Source of the DNA: Elusimicrobia bacterium RIFOXYB2_FULL_49_7
Lineage (GTDB): Bacteria; Fibrobacterota; OXYB2-FULL-49-7
Assembly (NCBI GenBank): GCA_001800515.1
Contig: MGVN01000051.1
Span: 1-64,000, forward strand
DNA: 64,000 bases
Direction of reading: 5' to 3'
Each line of letters opens with the position of its first letter. The stretch's first letter is position 1. A program made the translations under genes and the position numbers. This document shows positions 41,149 to 49,680 of this stretch, in pieces. Under the pieces are notes generated by a model. The model had not been told where the DNA came from, did not search any database, and saw only the letters and a list, made by a program, of their open reading frames with translations.

Positions 41149-41946
41149 ATGAAAAGCTTTCCTCCATTGTTTGAAGATTTGCTGAATGCAATTCCGCCAA
41201 GATTGTGGAATAATATCAGCTATTTGGCCTCTTTTTTTTCCATCGGAGATATTGGTTCCCCCATCTCTTTCGACGGGGATCATGGTCTTTCGTTACGGGA
41301 AGTGGATCTCTTAACAATATCGGAAAACGAACGCCGGGAATTCCTTTCATTCTGTTATCCGCAGGAGTTGAATGAGCGAAGTTTGGAAATCGAATATGAT
41401 CGCGCCTATTGGCCCAACGCCTCAACTTTCATATTGCGGGATGAGACAAAGGAGATCGTGGGTTGCGCTCAATTCGTGGTGAAAAGACCGGGCCATAAAC
41501 TGCCGGTGGAGTGGTCACGCATTGCTTCCGGGTACGAAGGAGAGGGAAACTATTTTGCTATTGAGCAGGATGTGGGAGAAATGCTTTCTGCTGAAATCTA
41601 CCGCCTTCGACGCTCATTCAACATCACCCCGGAGAAAGTCAACGTGTTGGTCACCATGCTGTTCAAGGCCATTTGGGCCAAAATTGTAGAGACCGGTACG
41701 GCCTATACCTATATCACCTGCGACGGCGATTCACGTGAGTTGCGAAACATGTATCTGAAACGGCTTTATTTTCAGGAAGCAGGAAAAATGGTCCATTTCG
41801 GGAACCATGAAAAGAAATGGAACCTGCTCCGCAAAAATTGTCTGCTTCACGAGGAACGTTTTGCTACATTGAGTAAACGTCATTTTCAAATGCAGACGTA
41901 TTTCCGAACCGGCTTGAAACGGAAAAAATTGCGTATTGCAGCGTGA
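41149..41946 (+). CDS. GNAT-like protein (autoinducer-synthase-like pattern)
   Basis: A 265-residue soluble protein with no signal peptide. The middle (STFILRDETKEIVGCAQFVVKRPGHKLPVEWSRIA) and the region MLFKAIWAKIVETGTAYTYITCDGDSRELRNMYLKRLYFQEAGK look like the beta4-alpha3-alpha4 part of GNAT-fold acyltransferases, especially N-acyl-amino-acid or acyl-homoserine-lactone synthase relatives that use acyl-ACP. No catalytic residue can be assigned with certainty. It has a strong ribosome site (AAGGAG, 7 bases). It lies 170 bp after the response regulator on the same strand, so it may be a target or member of that signalling locus. Confidence 0.5.
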   Translation: MKSFPPLFEDLLNAIPPRLWNNISYLASFFSIGDIGSPISFDGDHGLSLREVDLLTISENERREFLSFCYPQELNERSLEIEYDRAYWPNASTFILRDETKEIVGCAQFVVKRPGHKLPVEWSRIASGYEGEGNYFAIEQDVGEMLSAEIYRLRRSFNITPEKVNVLVTMLFKAIWAKIVETGTAYTYITCDGDSRELRNMYLKRLYFQEAGKMVHFGNHEKKWNLLRKNCLLHEERFATLSKRHFQMQTYFRTGLKRKKLRIAA

Positions 41947-41956
41947 TACTGTATCA

Positions 41957-43726
41957 TTAAGATTTTTCCGGATTCCATTTATTTTTAATGAAATGGGCCG
42001 CCATTTTAGGTGTGCGGTCTCTTGTAAAAAGGCCTTTCCAGTTATTAATAATGCGTCCTGTATGTTGTCCGACTCTGAAGTCAGCAAAATTCCAGATATG
42101 TGTTCCACAAATACAGGGAAATTGTTCGGAAACCCGGATTATTTCACTGATCATTTTTACCTGATATTCTTCACTCCACATTAAATCATATTCACTATGA
42201 AGGCCGGGGAGCGCATCAGCGCCAAATTCTGATATTAAAATAGGCTTCTGAAATTTATCGCGATACTTTTTGATTCTTTTACTCAGTATTGTTTCTATTT
42301 CTTCAAAACGCCCGCAGTCTCCATACCAAGAAGGATAAGTGTTGAAACAAATCCAGTCAAAACAATGTGCCGCTTCCTCATCATCGGCTAAGCCGAAAAT
42401 AACAAATGTCATCGGTCTTGAATGGTCAAGTGTTTTAGCATAGGTAATCATTTCCTGGAAATAGAGAGCATCTGCCGCATTTTTTGTTTCGCATTCGTTG
42501 CCAAGGCTCCAGGACATGACACAGGGGTGGTTGTAATCACGCTCTATCAGTTCCCGGATGGCTTTTATATGGTTTTCCGCCATTATTTTTCTATCTGTAG
42601 GATTTTGTACACCAAGCATACTCAGGGTATTTGCGGCTGTTTCATCGATTATCAGAAAACCCTCTCTATCCGCTTGAAACATGGCTTCTTCAGAGTAGGG
42701 ATAATGCGATGTTCGATAAGAATTAGCGCCCAGCCATTTCATCAGTTTGGCGTCTTTAACCAAATAAGGCAAGTTCAGCCCTTTGCCCGCAACGGCAGTA
42801 TCTTCGTGCTTTCCAAAACCACGAAAGAAAATCTTTTTTCCGTTTAAAAGAAAATCATATCCTTTTATTTCAATCTTACGAAAACCGTAAGGCATTCTAT
42901 AAAGATCGCTGAACCCATTCTGATTAAAAATTCTGATCTCAATATCATATAACATGGGTGTTTCATGTGACCAAAAAACCACTTTTTCCGCTTTAAATGA
43001 GAATTCCGCTTGTTCATTCTTAATTTCAAATGAAACATTCAAATTAAGGGCAGGTATGCAAAGTTCGCCTTTCTGGGCGGATCCGGATGTTTTTATTTGT
43101 ACTTTACATACAGCGGAATTCTGAAAAAGCTCTTCGGTTGTAAGAAAAAGCTTTTCAAGACGTGAGGCGCCGGTGGCATAAATTCTGACGGGTCGTTGAA
43201 TCCCCATATAGGGAAAAAAGTCATAATGAACGTCCGGATAATTCCCGGGACGCCAGTTGGCGACTCCGCCTACAGAAGGATTTACTTTACCTTGAGGAAT
43301 GGTGACGAGAGACAGTGGATTATCCACTAACACGGCTAAATGATTAAGGGCTCCTAAATTACATGTATTCCCGATTTCAAACTCAAATGGCGTATATCCC
43401 CCTTCATGGGTTCCCAGAAACCGGCCGTTAAGATAGACTTTAGCGGAATAACTAACCGCATCAAAACGGAGAAAAATTCTTTTTGTTTTCCAAAAATCCG
43501 GAATGAAAAATGAACGAAAGTACCAGACCCAATCCATATTATTGTATTTCCAGCGTTCCAAAATCTGTTCGTTGATGGATCCGGGGACGGCTATTTCTTC
43601 ACAATTTAAAGGCGGTGTATTAATGAAATCTTTTTCTAAACCGGTATGTTCCGGGTCAAAAAACAATTTCCAAAGCCCATCAAGCGGTTTTACTTCACGA
43701 GTGGAGCTTTCAAAAGGATATAACAT
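41957..43726 (-). CDS. uidA: Beta-glucuronidase (GH2)
   Basis: A 589-residue glycoside hydrolase family 2 enzyme with the sugar-binding domain (YLNGRFLGTHEGGYTPFEFEI), immunoglobulin-like domain and TIM barrel. The acid/base is Glu411 (SLGNEC) and the nucleophile Glu500 (ISEFGAD). Asn-x-Lys in NNWKGLFTRDR matches the NxK element that recognises the glucuronate carboxylate. No signal peptide is visible, so it is cytoplasmic and would need imported glucuronides. Its ATG overlaps the yidC stop (TAATG), an odd partner: it seems to have joined the end of the rpmH-rnpA-yidD-yidC transcript. Confidence 0.9.
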   Translation of the reverse strand: MLYPFESSTREVKPLDGLWKLFFDPEHTGLEKDFINTPPLNCEEIAVPGSINEQILERWKYNNMDWVWYFRSFFIPDFWKTKRIFLRFDAVSYSAKVYLNGRFLGTHEGGYTPFEFEIGNTCNLGALNHLAVLVDNPLSLVTIPQGKVNPSVGGVANWRPGNYPDVHYDFFPYMGIQRPVRIYATGASRLEKLFLTTEELFQNSAVCKVQIKTSGSAQKGELCIPALNLNVSFEIKNEQAEFSFKAEKVVFWSHETPMLYDIEIRIFNQNGFSDLYRMPYGFRKIEIKGYDFLLNGKKIFFRGFGKHEDTAVAGKGLNLPYLVKDAKLMKWLGANSYRTSHYPYSEEAMFQADREGFLIIDETAANTLSMLGVQNPTDRKIMAENHIKAIRELIERDYNHPCVMSWSLGNECETKNAADALYFQEMITYAKTLDHSRPMTFVIFGLADDEEAAHCFDWICFNTYPSWYGDCGRFEEIETILSKRIKKYRDKFQKPILISEFGADALPGLHSEYDLMWSEEYQVKMISEIIRVSEQFPCICGTHIWNFADFRVGQHTGRIINNWKGLFTRDRTPKMAAHFIKNKWNPEKS

Positions 43727-45501
43727 TACTTTCTTCCCATCTTTTTTAACATTTCATTATAAGAGGGCTTTTTAAATAATGGTTTCTTTTTTTTAACGAT
43801 CATTTTCGACAAATCCGGTTTATAAAGCACGTTTTGGAGAATGGTCACGATATTACTTACCGCCCAATATAGAATTAAACCCGCCGGCATGGAATTAAAC
43901 ATAAAAAGCATAATGACAGGCATCATGTAGATCATGGCTTTTTGCTTGGGATCGGTCATGGTTTGCTTGCTCTGGAAATACATGCTTATTGCCATAATGA
44001 TATTGAGTAAAGAAACATTATCTCCATAAAACCAAATCTTATATGGGAGATGATAAAATATTTCCATGGAAGAAAGATCATCGATCCAAAGCATAAAAGG
44101 CGCACCGCGAAGTTCGATGGATTTGCGAAGTGTGACGAACAGGGCAATAAAGATCGGCATTTGCAAAAACATGGGCAGACAGCCGCCTGCACCGAGAGGA
44201 TTCACGCCTTCTTCCCGGTAAAGAGACATCATCGCCTTATTCATGGCCATTGGATCGCTCTTAAATTTTTCCTTTAATTCCGTTAATTTGGGTTGTAGCA
44301 ACTTCATCCGGGCCATGGATTTAGTGCTCTTTAAGGTAAGAGGAAAAGTAACTATTTTGCTAAGTAGCGTAAGAAAAATGATGGCAATACCGTAATTGGG
44401 AATAAGAGAATAAAAATAGTTTAGAATGGAAAGCGTCAGGCCGCATAAAAGAGGAAACCAAACATCCGCTTTAAAAAACCAGGCGTATCCGTGGAAAAGT
44501 GTTTTTTCAAGCCGGATATCAAAGGAGCTTAGAATGGAATATTTATTGGGACAAAGAATAACACGATATTTTTCCTGTTTGTTTTCCAATTTCCCGTTGA
44601 TTTCAAAGGCAAAATTCAATGTGTTATGGGAATAAACAGTATCTTTTCGTTTAAAAAATGTTGTTTTCGCGTCTTTCGGCTCATCAAAAACCAATGTGCC
44701 CATAAAATATTTGGATTTTAACGACACCCAGTGCGTAAAACCTTCCATTTCTTTTTCGTTGTCGTCCTTTTCAATAGGTTGATCCACCGCATCCCCGAAA
44801 AAAACATTGATGGGATTATCTGCCCAACTCGGATTAATGTCCTTTTCACTTTCTTGAATACCCGCTTTCCACCCTAAGGTATAATTTTGACCGTTCAAGC
44901 CGACGGTGGTGATAGTGAGATCAAAGTCATATTTTTCCTTTCGGAACAAAAACGTTTTTATAACACTTGCACCTTTTTCATCATCATGAACGAAACGAAT
45001 TATTGCGCTGTCTCGCAGAAGAATCGTATCCGGCAAATCACAGGCGAAAGGAAGATTATCAAAATTTTTCTCCCCCACCTTCAAATTCAAAAGACCCCCT
45101 GATTTGGGTGGGATAAGGTTGATGAGGGAGGAATCGGCATAATGATAATCCCGCATGAACCATTCAACCGCCAAGGCGCCCTGGGTGGATAAGCGGCCAA
45201 TAAAATGATCGCCTATGACCGTCACGATTCGTTGTGGTGTGGACAAACTGTCGGATACGTTGAAAATCGTGTCTGATACGGGCGTTACTTCCTTTTGGAA
45301 AGAAGACAGTTTTTTCTCTTTATCAATATCATGAAGATCTTGTTGGTTAAGATGAACGGTTTCCAGGGAATCGCGGATAAAATGTCTTCTTTCTTCTGAC
45401 GGTTTTTCTCTTTTCAAAATGGAATAATTATAAAAATCACTGTTAAAAAAGAAAATGGCCGCAAAAAGCAGAATAAATGCACTGATGACATTTTTATTCA
45501 T
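43726..45501 (-). CDS. yidC: Membrane protein insertase YidC
   Basis: A 591-residue diderm-type YidC. An N-terminal transmembrane helix (about 7-22) and a large periplasmic P1 beta-sandwich domain (about 80-340) precede the conserved core (FLTLLSKIVTFPLTLKSTKSMARMKLLQPKLTELKEKF; REEGVNPLGAGGCLPMFLQMPIFIALF; MYFQSKQTMTDPKQKAMIYMMPVIMLFMFNSMPAGLILYWAVSN). It inserts inner-membrane proteins alone or with SecYEG. The large P1 domain confirms a diderm envelope. It follows yidD by 11 bp and overlaps the glucuronidase start by 1 bp. Confidence 0.96.
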   Translation of the reverse strand: MNKNVISAFILLFAAIFFFNSDFYNYSILKREKPSEERRHFIRDSLETVHLNQQDLHDIDKEKKLSSFQKEVTPVSDTIFNVSDSLSTPQRIVTVIGDHFIGRLSTQGALAVEWFMRDYHYADSSLINLIPPKSGGLLNLKVGEKNFDNLPFACDLPDTILLRDSAIIRFVHDDEKGASVIKTFLFRKEKYDFDLTITTVGLNGQNYTLGWKAGIQESEKDINPSWADNPINVFFGDAVDQPIEKDDNEKEMEGFTHWVSLKSKYFMGTLVFDEPKDAKTTFFKRKDTVYSHNTLNFAFEINGKLENKQEKYRVILCPNKYSILSSFDIRLEKTLFHGYAWFFKADVWFPLLCGLTLSILNYFYSLIPNYGIAIIFLTLLSKIVTFPLTLKSTKSMARMKLLQPKLTELKEKFKSDPMAMNKAMMSLYREEGVNPLGAGGCLPMFLQMPIFIALFVTLRKSIELRGAPFMLWIDDLSSMEIFYHLPYKIWFYGDNVSLLNIIMAISMYFQSKQTMTDPKQKAMIYMMPVIMLFMFNSMPAGLILYWAVSNIVTILQNVLYKPDLSKMIVKKKKPLFKKPSYNEMLKKMGRK

Positions 45502-45512
45502 GGCTGTCCTTT

Positions 45513-45722
45513 CTATACAACGGGATCATATCCGCCCGAAGCAAACGGGTGGCATCGTAGTACCCGCTTAAAAGAGAGAAATATACCCTTCCAAGTCCCG
45601 TATCGTAAGACGGCTTCTTTTGCATATTCCGAACAGGTCGGCGAATAAATGCAGGCACGCGGAAGAAATGGAGATAAAATTATTTTATAGGATCGAATTA
45701 AAAAAAGAATAATGGCTTTCAT
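45513..45722 (-). CDS. yidD: Membrane protein insertion efficiency factor YidD
   Basis: A 69-residue peripheral membrane protein. I start at the ATG at 45722, which directly overlaps the rnpA stop (TGATG); a longer start would overlap rnpA out of frame. Signature: YKIILSPFLPRACIYSPTCSEYAKEAV...GIFLSFKRVLRCHPFASGGYDPV, with the three conserved Cys. It helps YidC-dependent insertion. Confidence 0.93.
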   Translation of the reverse strand: MKAIILFLIRSYKIILSPFLPRACIYSPTCSEYAKEAVLRYGTWKGIFLSFKRVLRCHPFASGGYDPVV

Positions 45723-46015
45723 CAAATTTTTCCGAAAAATTGAGTGATTTCTCCGACAAGTTGAGATTTGCACTGGTAATCAAATTTTTTGAGAGATGTA
45801 ACATGTAAGATGGTTTCTGTCGGATGTTTTTTATACCTTTCTCGAAACAAAAGGCGAACACGCCGTTTTATATAATTCCTCATGACCGCAGTGGCATGTT
45901 TCCTTCTAAGATGGAAAAGCGGACGGTCAAAGGATATGGTCGCCGCAGGTTTCTTAAAAGAAAAAGACAAAAATTCAAAAAGACCCGTTTTCCGCTCAGA
46001 AGGGAGAGGACTCAA
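45722..46015 (-). CDS. rnpA: Ribonuclease P protein component (short form)
   Basis: A 97-residue basic protein identified by [21 protein letters not shown], the RNR-type RNA-binding helix of RnpA (VxRNxxKRRxRExFR). The N-terminus ([13 protein letters not shown]) matches the LPkxxRL start of the family but the middle is about 20 residues shorter than usual. The start is a TTG that overlaps the rpmH stop (TTGA), so translation is coupled to L34. With the RNA subunit (not in this window) it matures tRNA 5' ends. Confidence 0.82.
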   Translation of the reverse strand: MSPLPSERKTGLFEFLSFSFKKPAATISFDRPLFHLRRKHATAVMRNYIKRRVRLLFRERYKKHPTETILHVTSLKKFDYQCKSQLVGEITQFFGKI

Positions 46016-46161
46016 CGATCAGAGACCGTCAGGCTCTTTCTGCCTTTTTTTCTTCTTCGTTGCAGGGTTTTTCTACCATGCTTTGATTTGAGGCGTTGAC
46101 GAAAACCATGTTTCCGCTTTTTTTTGCGGTTTGATGTTCTGCAGAGGGTTTGCTGGCGCAT
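46012..46161 (-). CDS. rpmH: 50S ribosomal protein L34
   Basis: A 49-residue highly basic protein, starting at the ATG at 46161 with AAAGGAG 5 bases upstream. Key stretch: [20 protein letters not shown] then [20 protein letters not shown], matching the L34 pattern (Ts..KrkR.HGFR.Rm.tk.GR.vl..RR.KGR..L). The N-terminus reads [10 protein letters not shown] where most bacteria have MKRTYQPS. It heads rpmH-rnpA-yidD-yidC and is divergent from dnaA with 69 bp between. Confidence 0.92.
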   Translation of the reverse strand: MRQQTLCRTSNRKKKRKHGFRQRLKSKHGRKTLQRRRKKGRKSLTVSDR

Positions 46162-46230
46162 AAATCTCCTTTAGGTATTAACAAAGAAGAGCAAAATAAT
46201 ATATTTTAGCTTTTCAAGTTAAGGGAATTC
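46162..46230. promoter_or_regulatory. rpmH/dnaA divergent promoter region
   Basis: This 69-bp AT-rich gap contains AATAATATATTTTAGC (about 46194-46209), a -10-like element for dnaA, and the AAAGGAG ribosome site of rpmH on the other strand. The dnaA ribosome site is TTAAGGGA. No DnaA box (TTATCCACA) is visible. Confidence 0.45.
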
Positions 46231-47544
46231 ATGAATTCTGAAAAGAATCTTTTTATCTGGAATCAGTGCCTGGAAGAATTGAAGAAGCGAATTCATCCTG
46301 AATCGTATAAAACTTGGTTTGAGCCGACCACTCTGATAACCTTAACAAATACAGAAGCGGTTATACGGACCATCAAAGGGGACATTCATGCCGGTTTTTT
46401 AGAAGAAAGTTATGCCGGTTTAATTAAAGAAGTGTTGCAAAAAATAACCGGTCTTATTGTAACGCTTCAAATTAAGTCGGATCCTTCCACAAAAGAATCC
46501 GTTTCTCCGATCTTTTTTTCAGGTAGTGTCTTAAATAAAGAACATACATTTGAAAATTTCATTGTTGGAAAAAGCAATGAATTTGCGCATTCAGCCGCCT
46601 TGGCCGTAGCGGAGTCGCCTGGGTTGACTAAGTTTAACCCATTATTTATTTACGGAAAAAGCGGATTAGGTAAAACCCATCTGATACATGCTATAGGAAA
46701 TTTTTCAAGCTTGAGATGGCCGGACAAAAACATAATTTATATCAGTTCAAGTCAATTTATAGAACAATATATAAAATCTATCGAAATAAAGAAAACAGAC
46801 GCATTTAACGAATATTATAAAAAAGCTCATATTTTACTTATTGATGATATCCAATTTTTGGCGGGAAAACAAGGAACACAAGAAACTTTTTTCCATATTT
46901 TCAATGTGTTGTTTTCGGAGAATAAGCAAATTGTTATCACAAGCGACAAGGTGCCAAGAGAATTGGATGGATTGGAAGATCGGTTGGTTTCACGTTTTCA
47001 AAGTGGCCTAACTGTTGATATACAACCACCGAATTTAGAAACAAAAATTGCCATAATAAATAAAAAGGCGGAAAATAGCAAAATAAATTTATCTGATGAT
47101 GTAATAGAGTATATTGCTACAATTTCATCGTCCAATATTAGAGAAATGGAAGGGCACCTTCTTCGTTTATTAGCGCATTCATCTATATATAGGGTTGATA
47201 TTGATTATGTCACTGCGGTTAATATTCTAAGTATAAAAATGGATGAAGGCAAAAAAAGAATATATGTAGAAGAGGTCATTGATGCTGTTGCTAAGATTTT
47301 TAATATTCAGCAAGAAAAGATAATAAAAGGGGGCAGAGAAAAAGATCTTGTTATTCCAAGACAAATCGCTATGTACTTATCACGAAAATTAACAGCATCG
47401 TCACTAAAATCAATAGGTAAAATTTTTACGAAAGATCATAGTACAATAATACATGGTTCAAAAGCAGCAGAAAGAATGATTGACAATGATGAGATCGTGA
47501 AAAATATGGTTGATAAGGTATATAGAATATTATTAGATAAGTAA
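46231..47544 (+). CDS. dnaA: Chromosomal replication initiator DnaA
   Basis: A 437-residue replication initiator, with domain I (FIWNQCLEELKKRIHPESYKTWFEP, 8-32), a short linker, the AAA+ domain with Walker A GKSGLGKTH (142-150), Walker B ILLIDDIQFLAGK, the GLEDRLVSRFQSGL sensor/arginine-finger segment, and domain IV with the DNA-binding signature KDHSTIIHGSK. The initiator-specific motif is intact. The coding sequence is AT-rich. dnaN does not follow; instead an AT-rich gap and mnmG do. Its divergence from rpmH-rnpA-yidD-yidC is the classical bacterial origin arrangement. Confidence 0.97.
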   Translation: MNSEKNLFIWNQCLEELKKRIHPESYKTWFEPTTLITLTNTEAVIRTIKGDIHAGFLEESYAGLIKEVLQKITGLIVTLQIKSDPSTKESVSPIFFSGSVLNKEHTFENFIVGKSNEFAHSAALAVAESPGLTKFNPLFIYGKSGLGKTHLIHAIGNFSSLRWPDKNIIYISSSQFIEQYIKSIEIKKTDAFNEYYKKAHILLIDDIQFLAGKQGTQETFFHIFNVLFSENKQIVITSDKVPRELDGLEDRLVSRFQSGLTVDIQPPNLETKIAIINKKAENSKINLSDDVIEYIATISSSNIREMEGHLLRLLAHSSIYRVDIDYVTAVNILSIKMDEGKKRIYVEEVIDAVAKIFNIQQEKIIKGGREKDLVIPRQIAMYLSRKLTASSLKSIGKIFTKDHSTIIHGSKAAERMIDNDEIVKNMVDKVYRILLDK

Positions 47545-47740
47545 TTTAAACATGTTGTTTAAAACAAAATAGTTTAAAGGAATTAAAAATAGAAAAATAG
47601 TTTTTTTGTTGAATTTAGACTATATTTCATAAATAATATATGAGTTTTACTGTATTTGTGAACACATAAAATATTCTTAAGTTATTGTTATTAAATATTT
47701 TGTATTGTTTTAAACAATTTACTCTTTTTTATTATGATTA

Positions 47741-47771
47741 TTATTTTATTAAATAATGTATAATAAAATAA
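47741..47771. repeat. 11-bp AT-only inverted repeat in the origin gap
   Basis: TTATTTTATTA-aataatgta-TAATAAAATAA; perfect arms, entirely A/T. It could be part of a duplex-unwinding element or a weak dnaA terminator. Confidence 0.5.
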
Positions 47772-47796
47772 CAATGTACTGTTTATATTATAAAAA

Positions 47797-47810
47797 GTTT
47801 CACGTGAAAC
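47797..47810. promoter_or_regulatory. parS site (ParB binding)
   Basis: GTTTCACGTGAAAC is the perfect 14-bp core of the universal chromosomal parS palindrome (TGTTTCACGTGAAACA); the outer bases are A and A. It lies one base before the mnmG ATG and 2.5 kb upstream of parA. Confidence 0.95.
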
Positions 47811-47811
47811 A

Positions 47812-49680
47812 ATGAAAAAATCAGATATCATCATTGTCGGTGCAGGTCATGCAGGTTGTGAAGCATGCCATATTATTTCAAAATTTGGATTATCACTTAT
47901 TTTAATTAATGGCAAGAAAGATATGTTTGGAAAGATGTCCTGTAATCCTGCTATTGGAGGTTTAGCCAAAGGTCATATTGTTCGTGAAATTGATGCATTG
48001 GGTGGTATTATGGCAAAATTTGCAGATAAAAACGGTATTCAATTTAGAATGCTTAACAAAAGCAAGGGTGCTGCTGTTTGGGGACCAAGAGCTCAAATTG
48101 ATAAAGAAAAATATATGCATGATATAACAAAATATATTTCAACATTACAAAATATTCTCATTTTTGAAGATTGGATATCTGAAGTAATATTAAAAGAAAA
48201 TAAGGCAATAGGCGTTCGTTCTATTGCTGGAAATGAATATTATGCTTCATCCATTATTCTTTGTTGTGGGACATTTTTAAATGGATTAATTCATATTGGT
48301 GAAAAAAAAGTTCCTGCTGGGAGAATAGGTGAAAAATGCGCGGTCTTTTTATCCGACCAACTTTCAAATCTTGGCATTACAAAATTACGTCTTAAAACAG
48401 GTACGCCTGCCAGAATAATAAAAGAAAGTGTTGAGTATAAATGCTTGTTTGAACAAAAAGGGGATTTTTACCCACAACCGTTTTCTTTTTCTACAAAAGA
48501 ACTTTCAAATCAACAGGTTTCCTGTTTCCTAACTCACACCAATATGGAAACACATAAAATAATAAAAGAAAATTTGCATCTTTCTCCAATGGGATCAGGC
48601 CTTATAAAAGCCACGGGTCCTCGCTATTGTCCATCTATTGAAACTAAACTTATTAATTTTGCAGATAAAGAGTCTCATCAAATTTTCATTGAACCGGAAG
48701 GCCGAACACATCCGGATGTTTACTTAAATGGTCTTTCAAATTGTTTTCCAGAAGACATTCAACTTAAAATAGTACGTTCTATTAAAGGGCTTGAAAAAGC
48801 GGAGATTCATATTCCCGCATATGCCATAGAATATGACTGTTTTTCGCCGATTCATTTAAAACAGACACTGGAATCAAAAATTATTTCTAATTTATATTTT
48901 GCAGGTCAAATTAATGGGACATCTGGATATGAAGAAGCCGCGGCTCAGGGTTTTATTGCTGCAATCAATGCGGGCCATAAAATCATGCGAAAAGAGCCTT
49001 TTATTTTAAAACGTTCCGAAGCCTATATTGGAGTTTTAATAGATGATTTAGTGACTAAAGGAACAGATGAACCATACCGCATGTTTACTTCAAGGGCAGA
49101 ATTCCGGTTATTATTAAGACAGGATAATGCAGATGAGAGATTAATGAAAAAAGGATACAATTTAGGGCTTGTCGAGAAAGAGCAATTAGACGAAGCGGAT
49201 GCAAAAATTAAAAAGATTCATCAAAGTGTAGAATTATTTAAAAAAACACTTGTAAAAAAAGAAAAAGCAAATGAAATAATAATTAAAGTCAACATGCCTC
49301 CCACAGATGAAGGAACGCATCTCTATTCCTTACTGAAAAGACCTGAGATTCATTTTGAACATTTACAGAAAAAAGAGCTTTTACCTGAGGAATTATCCCT
49401 TGAAGAATTATCCCGTATCGAAACTATTATTAAATATGAAGGCTATATTCAAAAACAAATTCTCCTTGTTCAGGAATTAGAAAAGCTTGAAAACATTCCT
49501 ATTCCAAAAGATTATAATTACATGAACAATAATAATCTTTCCACCGAAGCCAGGCAGAAACTGACAAAGATTCGGCCAAACAATCTTGGACAAGCAGGCA
49601 GAATATCAGGGGTTAACCAGACGGATCTTCAGATATTGATGATAGAATTAAAAAAAAATGATTTGCGAAAAAGAGATTAA
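47812..49680 (+). CDS. mnmG: tRNA uridine-5-carboxymethylaminomethyl modification enzyme MnmG
   Basis: A 622-residue FAD enzyme. It has the FAD motif IIVGAGHAGCEA (7-18), KMSCNPAIGGLAKGHIVREIDALGG, KTGTPARI, GRTHPDVYLNGLS, and GQINGTSGYEEAAAQGFIAAINA. With MnmE it modifies wobble U34 in several tRNAs. mnmE is not in this window. It starts one base after the parS core with no visible Shine-Dalgarno sequence; the parS palindrome occupies the place of the ribosome site, so ParB binding could affect expression. The coding sequence is strongly AT-rich. rsmG overlaps its 3' end by 23 bp. Confidence 0.97.
   Translation: MKKSDIIIVGAGHAGCEACHIISKFGLSLILINGKKDMFGKMSCNPAIGGLAKGHIVREIDALGGIMAKFADKNGIQFRMLNKSKGAAVWGPRAQIDKEKYMHDITKYISTLQNILIFEDWISEVILKENKAIGVRSIAGNEYYASSIILCCGTFLNGLIHIGEKKVPAGRIGEKCAVFLSDQLSNLGITKLRLKTGTPARIIKESVEYKCLFEQKGDFYPQPFSFSTKELSNQQVSCFLTHTNMETHKIIKENLHLSPMGSGLIKATGPRYCPSIETKLINFADKESHQIFIEPEGRTHPDVYLNGLSNCFPEDIQLKIVRSIKGLEKAEIHIPAYAIEYDCFSPIHLKQTLESKIISNLYFAGQINGTSGYEEAAAQGFIAAINAGHKIMRKEPFILKRSEAYIGVLIDDLVTKGTDEPYRMFTSRAEFRLLLRQDNADERLMKKGYNLGLVEKEQLDEADAKIKKIHQSVELFKKTLVKKEKANEIIIKVNMPPTDEGTHLYSLLKRPEIHFEHLQKKELLPEELSLEELSRIETIIKYEGYIQKQILLVQELEKLENIPIPKDYNYMNNNNLSTEARQKLTKIRPNNLGQAGRISGVNQTDLQILMIELKKNDLRKRD

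Larger units (their letters stand above)
47545..47811. other. Predicted replication origin region (oriC/DUE candidate)
   Basis: This 267-bp very AT-rich gap lies between dnaA and mnmG. It contains two copies, in opposite orientation, of the near-palindrome TTGTTTAAAACAA (47555-47567) and TTGTTTTAAACAA (47705-47717), additional TTTAAA cores (47545-47551 and 47572-47577), a perfect 11-bp AT inverted repeat TTATTTTATTA/TAATAAAATAA (47741-47771) and a parS site at the right edge. No exact TTATCCACA box is present. Context (next to dnaA and parS) is the main support. Confidence 0.6.

Noticed and set aside
42964..42977. TTTCATGTGACC, resembling half of a parS site
   Set aside because: Only one half matches; three or more mismatches in the other half.
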